From a bacterium (GTDB taxonomy: Bacteria; Zhuqueibacterota; Zhuqueibacteria; Zhuqueibacterales; Zhuqueibacteraceae): DNA of 64,000 nt. The stretch covers positions 62,001 through 126,000 of the forward strand of contig JAKLJX010000010.1 in the NCBI GenBank assembly GCA_023150945.1. The letters are read 5' to 3'. Positions within the stretch are counted from its first letter, which is position 1, and each line of letters opens with the position of its first letter. The notes below the pieces were generated by a model. The model did not search any database and had not been told where the DNA came from. It saw nothing but the letters and a program-made list of their open reading frames with translations. The position numbers and the translations under genes were made by a program. Shown piece by piece: positions 61,764-64,000 of this stretch.

Positions 61764-61795
61764 GAACTGGCGCATGGCCGTTGCCGCGCCAGTTC
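61764..61795 (-). terminator. Hairpin after the LamG/cohesin gene
   Basis: GAACTGGCGC (61764-61773) and GCGCCAGTTC (61786-61795) pair perfectly around 12 bases; the minus strand continues CCAATTCTC, so T content is modest. Confidence 0.5.
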
Positions 61796-61843
61796 CGGCT
61801 TTCCTGGTTGTCAAACGCATTGGGTGAGACGGGCCGGCTGGCC

Positions 61844-64000
61844 TCATTGCACCAATGCCATCTTTCTGATCTGCACAAAGTCGCCGGCTTGCAGGCGGTA
61901 GAAGTAAACGCCCGAGGGCAGCACCTGGCCTTGCCCATCCCGGCCGTCCCAGCGGATTTCATAGGCGCCGGCCGTCTGCACTTCCTCGAACAAGCGCCGC
62001 ACCTCCTGGCCGACGGCGTTGAAGATCCGCAGCGTCACCATTCCCGGCTGCAGAATGTCGTACTGAATCATGGTTTCCGGATTGAAGGGATTCGGGAAAT
62101 TCTGATAAAGACGATATTCCGTTACCGTGCGGCTGCTGCGTTGCATGGCCACATTCGCTGCGCCGCCCACGGTGAGCTGCAGCGAAGAATTGGCCAGCGC
62201 GGCCTGCTGACCTGCAGCTTCCTGCGCGACGATGTTCTGCAGAGAGAGGGCGATCACTTCGCCGAGCGGGGCTGCACTGGAAATCCGGCCGCGCAGACGG
62301 AGCACTGCGCCCTCGCCATGCCAGCCGGTCTGGCCGGCTTTGCGCGAAATGCCGATGCCGGTGGTGCCGTTCTCAGCGAAATGCGCATAGAACAAAGGCT
62401 CGTCGCCGAACAAGGCCTGCGGCTCGGCCGCCAGAATCTGAATCCAATCCGGCCGCTCGCTGCGCAGCTCGAAAGCCAGGCCGAAGAGATTCTCTGCTCC
62501 GGCCGCCAAAACCCGCAACTCGAACTCGCGGCCCGGCGCCAACGTGCCGGTTCCGGCTTCGAGATCCAAACTTGCCAACACCGGTTTGGCCAGGGCATTC
62601 GCTGCCAGATCTTGCGGCAGAGTGGTTGCAGAGGAATGTGTGCGATTCCAATTCAAGCCGATGCACAGCACGTCCGCTTGATTGACCCGGCCGTCGCCGT
62701 TGGCATCCGCATAAGTGGCGGCCACCGGCGACCACGGCGTTGCCAGTTGACCACTCCAGTTGCAGGAGCCGCCGGCGCGGGCCGGGCCGGTATAGTTCCA
62801 ATAGAGTCCGAGCGGCAAAACGTCGGCTTGGTTCACAATGCCGTCGTTGTTGGTGTCGCCGGGCCACACCGTAATGCCGCAGCGCAACGCCGTGCTGGCA
62901 TTCATGGACGTCAGGGTAATCGGGTTGTTTGCCGGATCATTGGCAGTAATACTTTGCAGCGAGAAAGTCACCGGCGTGTTGTTGGGCGTATTGGATGGGG
63001 AAGTGAATTTCACCCGCACGACAACACCGCTGCCGGTCGATCCCGGCTGACCGGCCTTGCGGGTAATGCCAATGCTGACTTTTCCAAGGGGGTCCTCCGG
63101 CGCCGGGTAGAGCAGCAGGTCGTTGCCCAGGAAACCGCCGTTTTCCGTGCTGACATAATTGACGTAAGCGGTGTTGGTGTAGTGCAGCTCAAAACTCAGG
63201 CCGAAGAGGTTGACAACGTTTTCAACGCGGATATCGACATAGTATTCGGCACATGAAGTGACCGGGTTGGGCACGACCGGCTTGATCGCGCCCGGCGGCG
63301 GCAGCACGGTCAACTGCGTGTTGGTGCGCAGGGAATTGTCGTCCTCGTTGGTTTCCTGGTTGTGGTTGTCAACGTCAACGTTCATCCAGAGGTAATAAGT
63401 GTCCGGCGCGGTGCCCGGCGGAATGCTTCCCACTTCGCTGAAGTTCCACACCGCTCCGGCCGGCAGCGGCGGAATCAGGAAGGAGTGAACCAGCAGCGTG
63501 TAATCCGGTTCGGTGGGGCTGTCGGTCAGGAAGAGATTGATGCGAATGTCATTCACCGCCGGTGCGGCGCCGTTGTTGATCACCGTGCCGGTAATGTTGA
63601 TCGGCTCGCCGGGCCGGAAAGTGTCGGGACTATAGGCCAGTGCCGTGGCAGTGAGGTTTGGCAGCCCGCCAACCGTGCAGCCGCTGACCACGACATTGTC
63701 AAAATATCCGGAATCGTTGAAAGAACCGACGCCGATTTGGCCCTGGCCGAAGAAGCCGTCATTGCCGCTCAAGATCAGGGCGCCGTCGAAAAAAGCCAGG
63801 ATTTGCGTTCCCCGGCGTTCGATGCGCAGTTTGTGGTAGTTGCCGTCGGTGAACGTTGGCGCGTTGTAAGTCGCCAGCGTGACGCGTGGCCCGCCGTCGT
63901 GAATGCGGTGCATCTCGGTGAAGCCGGGCTCGCGGTTGTAGTTCACGTAGTAGTAGCTGTCGAAATCCTGATAGCCGAATACCACCGACAAATCTGCGCC
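61844..64000 (-). CDS. LamG-like / CARDB / cohesin / dockerin surface protein with sorting domain (5' end cut by window)
   Basis: At least 719 codons; the frame is open to the right edge, so signal peptide and start are outside. Visible in order: a concanavalin/LamG-like end (YHKLRIERRGTQILAFFDGALI), a CARDB domain (about 105-225, PDTFRPGEPINITGTVINNGAAPAVND, in part) and a cohesin-like domain (NLFGLSFELHYTNTAY, GNDLLLY, TRKAGQ). Then a dockerin type I pair (GDTNNDGIVNQADVLPLG and DANGDGRVNQADVLCIG), a second cohesin-like domain (NLFGLAFEL, SRKAGQTG) and the FlgD-like sorting module (RLYQNFPNPFNPETMIQY to RKMALVQ). It is a paralogue of the neighbour at 58742. Likely a surface scaffold; function unknown. 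Confidence 0.85.
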   Translation of the reverse strand, partial: GADLSVVFGYQDFDSYYYVNYNREPGFTEMHRIHDGGPRVTLATYNAPTFTDGNYHKLRIERRGTQILAFFDGALILSGNDGFFGQGQIGVGSFNDSGYFDNVVVSGCTVGGLPNLTATALAYSPDTFRPGEPINITGTVINNGAAPAVNDIRINLFLTDSPTEPDYTLLVHSFLIPPLPAGAVWNFSEVGSIPPGTAPDTYYLWMNVDVDNHNQETNEDDNSLRTNTQLTVLPPPGAIKPVVPNPVTSCAEYYVDIRVENVVNLFGLSFELHYTNTAYVNYVSTENGGFLGNDLLLYPAPEDPLGKVSIGITRKAGQPGSTGSGVVVRVKFTSPSNTPNNTPVTFSLQSITANDPANNPITLTSMNASTALRCGITVWPGDTNNDGIVNQADVLPLGLYWNYTGPARAGGSCNWSGQLATPWSPVAATYADANGDGRVNQADVLCIGLNWNRTHSSATTLPQDLAANALAKPVLASLDLEAGTGTLAPGREFELRVLAAGAENLFGLAFELRSERPDWIQILAAEPQALFGDEPLFYAHFAENGTTGIGISRKAGQTGWHGEGAVLRLRGRISSAAPLGEVIALSLQNIVAQEAAGQQAALANSSLQLTVGGAANVAMQRSSRTVTEYRLYQNFPNPFNPETMIQYDILQPGMVTLRIFNAVGQEVRRLFEEVQTAGAYEIRWDGRDGQGQVLPSGVYFYRLQAGDFVQIRKMALVQ

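Overview
The window is a high-GC bacterial chromosome segment with no tRNA, rRNA, CRISPR array, phage or insertion sequence that I can see. Several surface proteins end in a FlgD-like/type IX-type C-terminal sorting module. Together with an Oar-like TonB-dependent receptor, two GWxTD-domain proteins and a propeller-type hybrid sensor kinase, this points to the FCB superphylum. A candidate phylum near KSB1/Calditrichota fits best, but that placement is inference. Genes at both window edges (a sensor kinase at the left, a LamG/CARDB/cohesin protein at the right) are cut off.

Layout. 1-10.3 kb: sensor kinase (minus), VAT1-like quinone oxidoreductase, exported FG-GAP repeat protein and TonB-dependent receptor. 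10.3-13.7 kb: a 104-bp tandem duplication between terminators, then a large surface protein (minus) with three almost identical 291-bp repeats. 14.2-22.8 kb: two overlapping P1-family peptidases (the second lacks the nucleophile), an exported M42 peptidase, a class III aminotransferase, a glutamate-semialdehyde-type dehydrogenase, a lone CoA-transferase alpha subunit and an SRPBCC protein, followed by a convergent PAP2/Aur1-like membrane enzyme.

23.9-35.8 kb is a co-directional kynurenine cluster: tryptophan 2,3-dioxygenase, aminomuconate-semialdehyde dehydrogenase, RidA-like aminomuconate deaminase, 3-hydroxyanthranilate dioxygenase, an exported S9 peptidase, ACMS decarboxylase, cyclase-family formamidase, kynureninase, kynurenine 3-monooxygenase and quinolinate phosphoribosyltransferase. 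It can send tryptophan carbon either to catabolism (ACMSD branch) or to NAD (NadC branch). A broken M19 dipeptidase remnant follows. With the upstream peptidases, the 14-36 kb region reads as a peptide and amino-acid scavenging island.

36.3-42.7 kb (minus): a GWxTD lipoprotein, an outer-membrane barrel joined to a zinc metallopeptidase and a propeller, and a two-gene HU operon whose second gene fuses an HU domain to a transmembrane helix and a LysM domain. 42.8-48 kb (plus): acyl-CoA ligase, FusA2-type EF-G-like GTPase, HIT hydrolase and M50 protease. 48.1-51.6 kb: a ferredoxin fused to a cyclase-like domain lacking both metal aspartates, a small membrane protein, an ECF sigma/anti-sigma pair and a cupin epimerase-like protein. 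51.8-64 kb (all minus): a TPR-GWxTD protein, a lipoprotein, a CEMIP-like G8 protein and two paralogous cohesin/dockerin surface proteins. The last three are each followed by a strong hairpin.

The most unusual items are the HU-TM-LysM fusion, the ferredoxin-pseudocyclase, the secreted active plus cytosolic inactive P1 peptidase pair, and the bacterial CEMIP-like protein.
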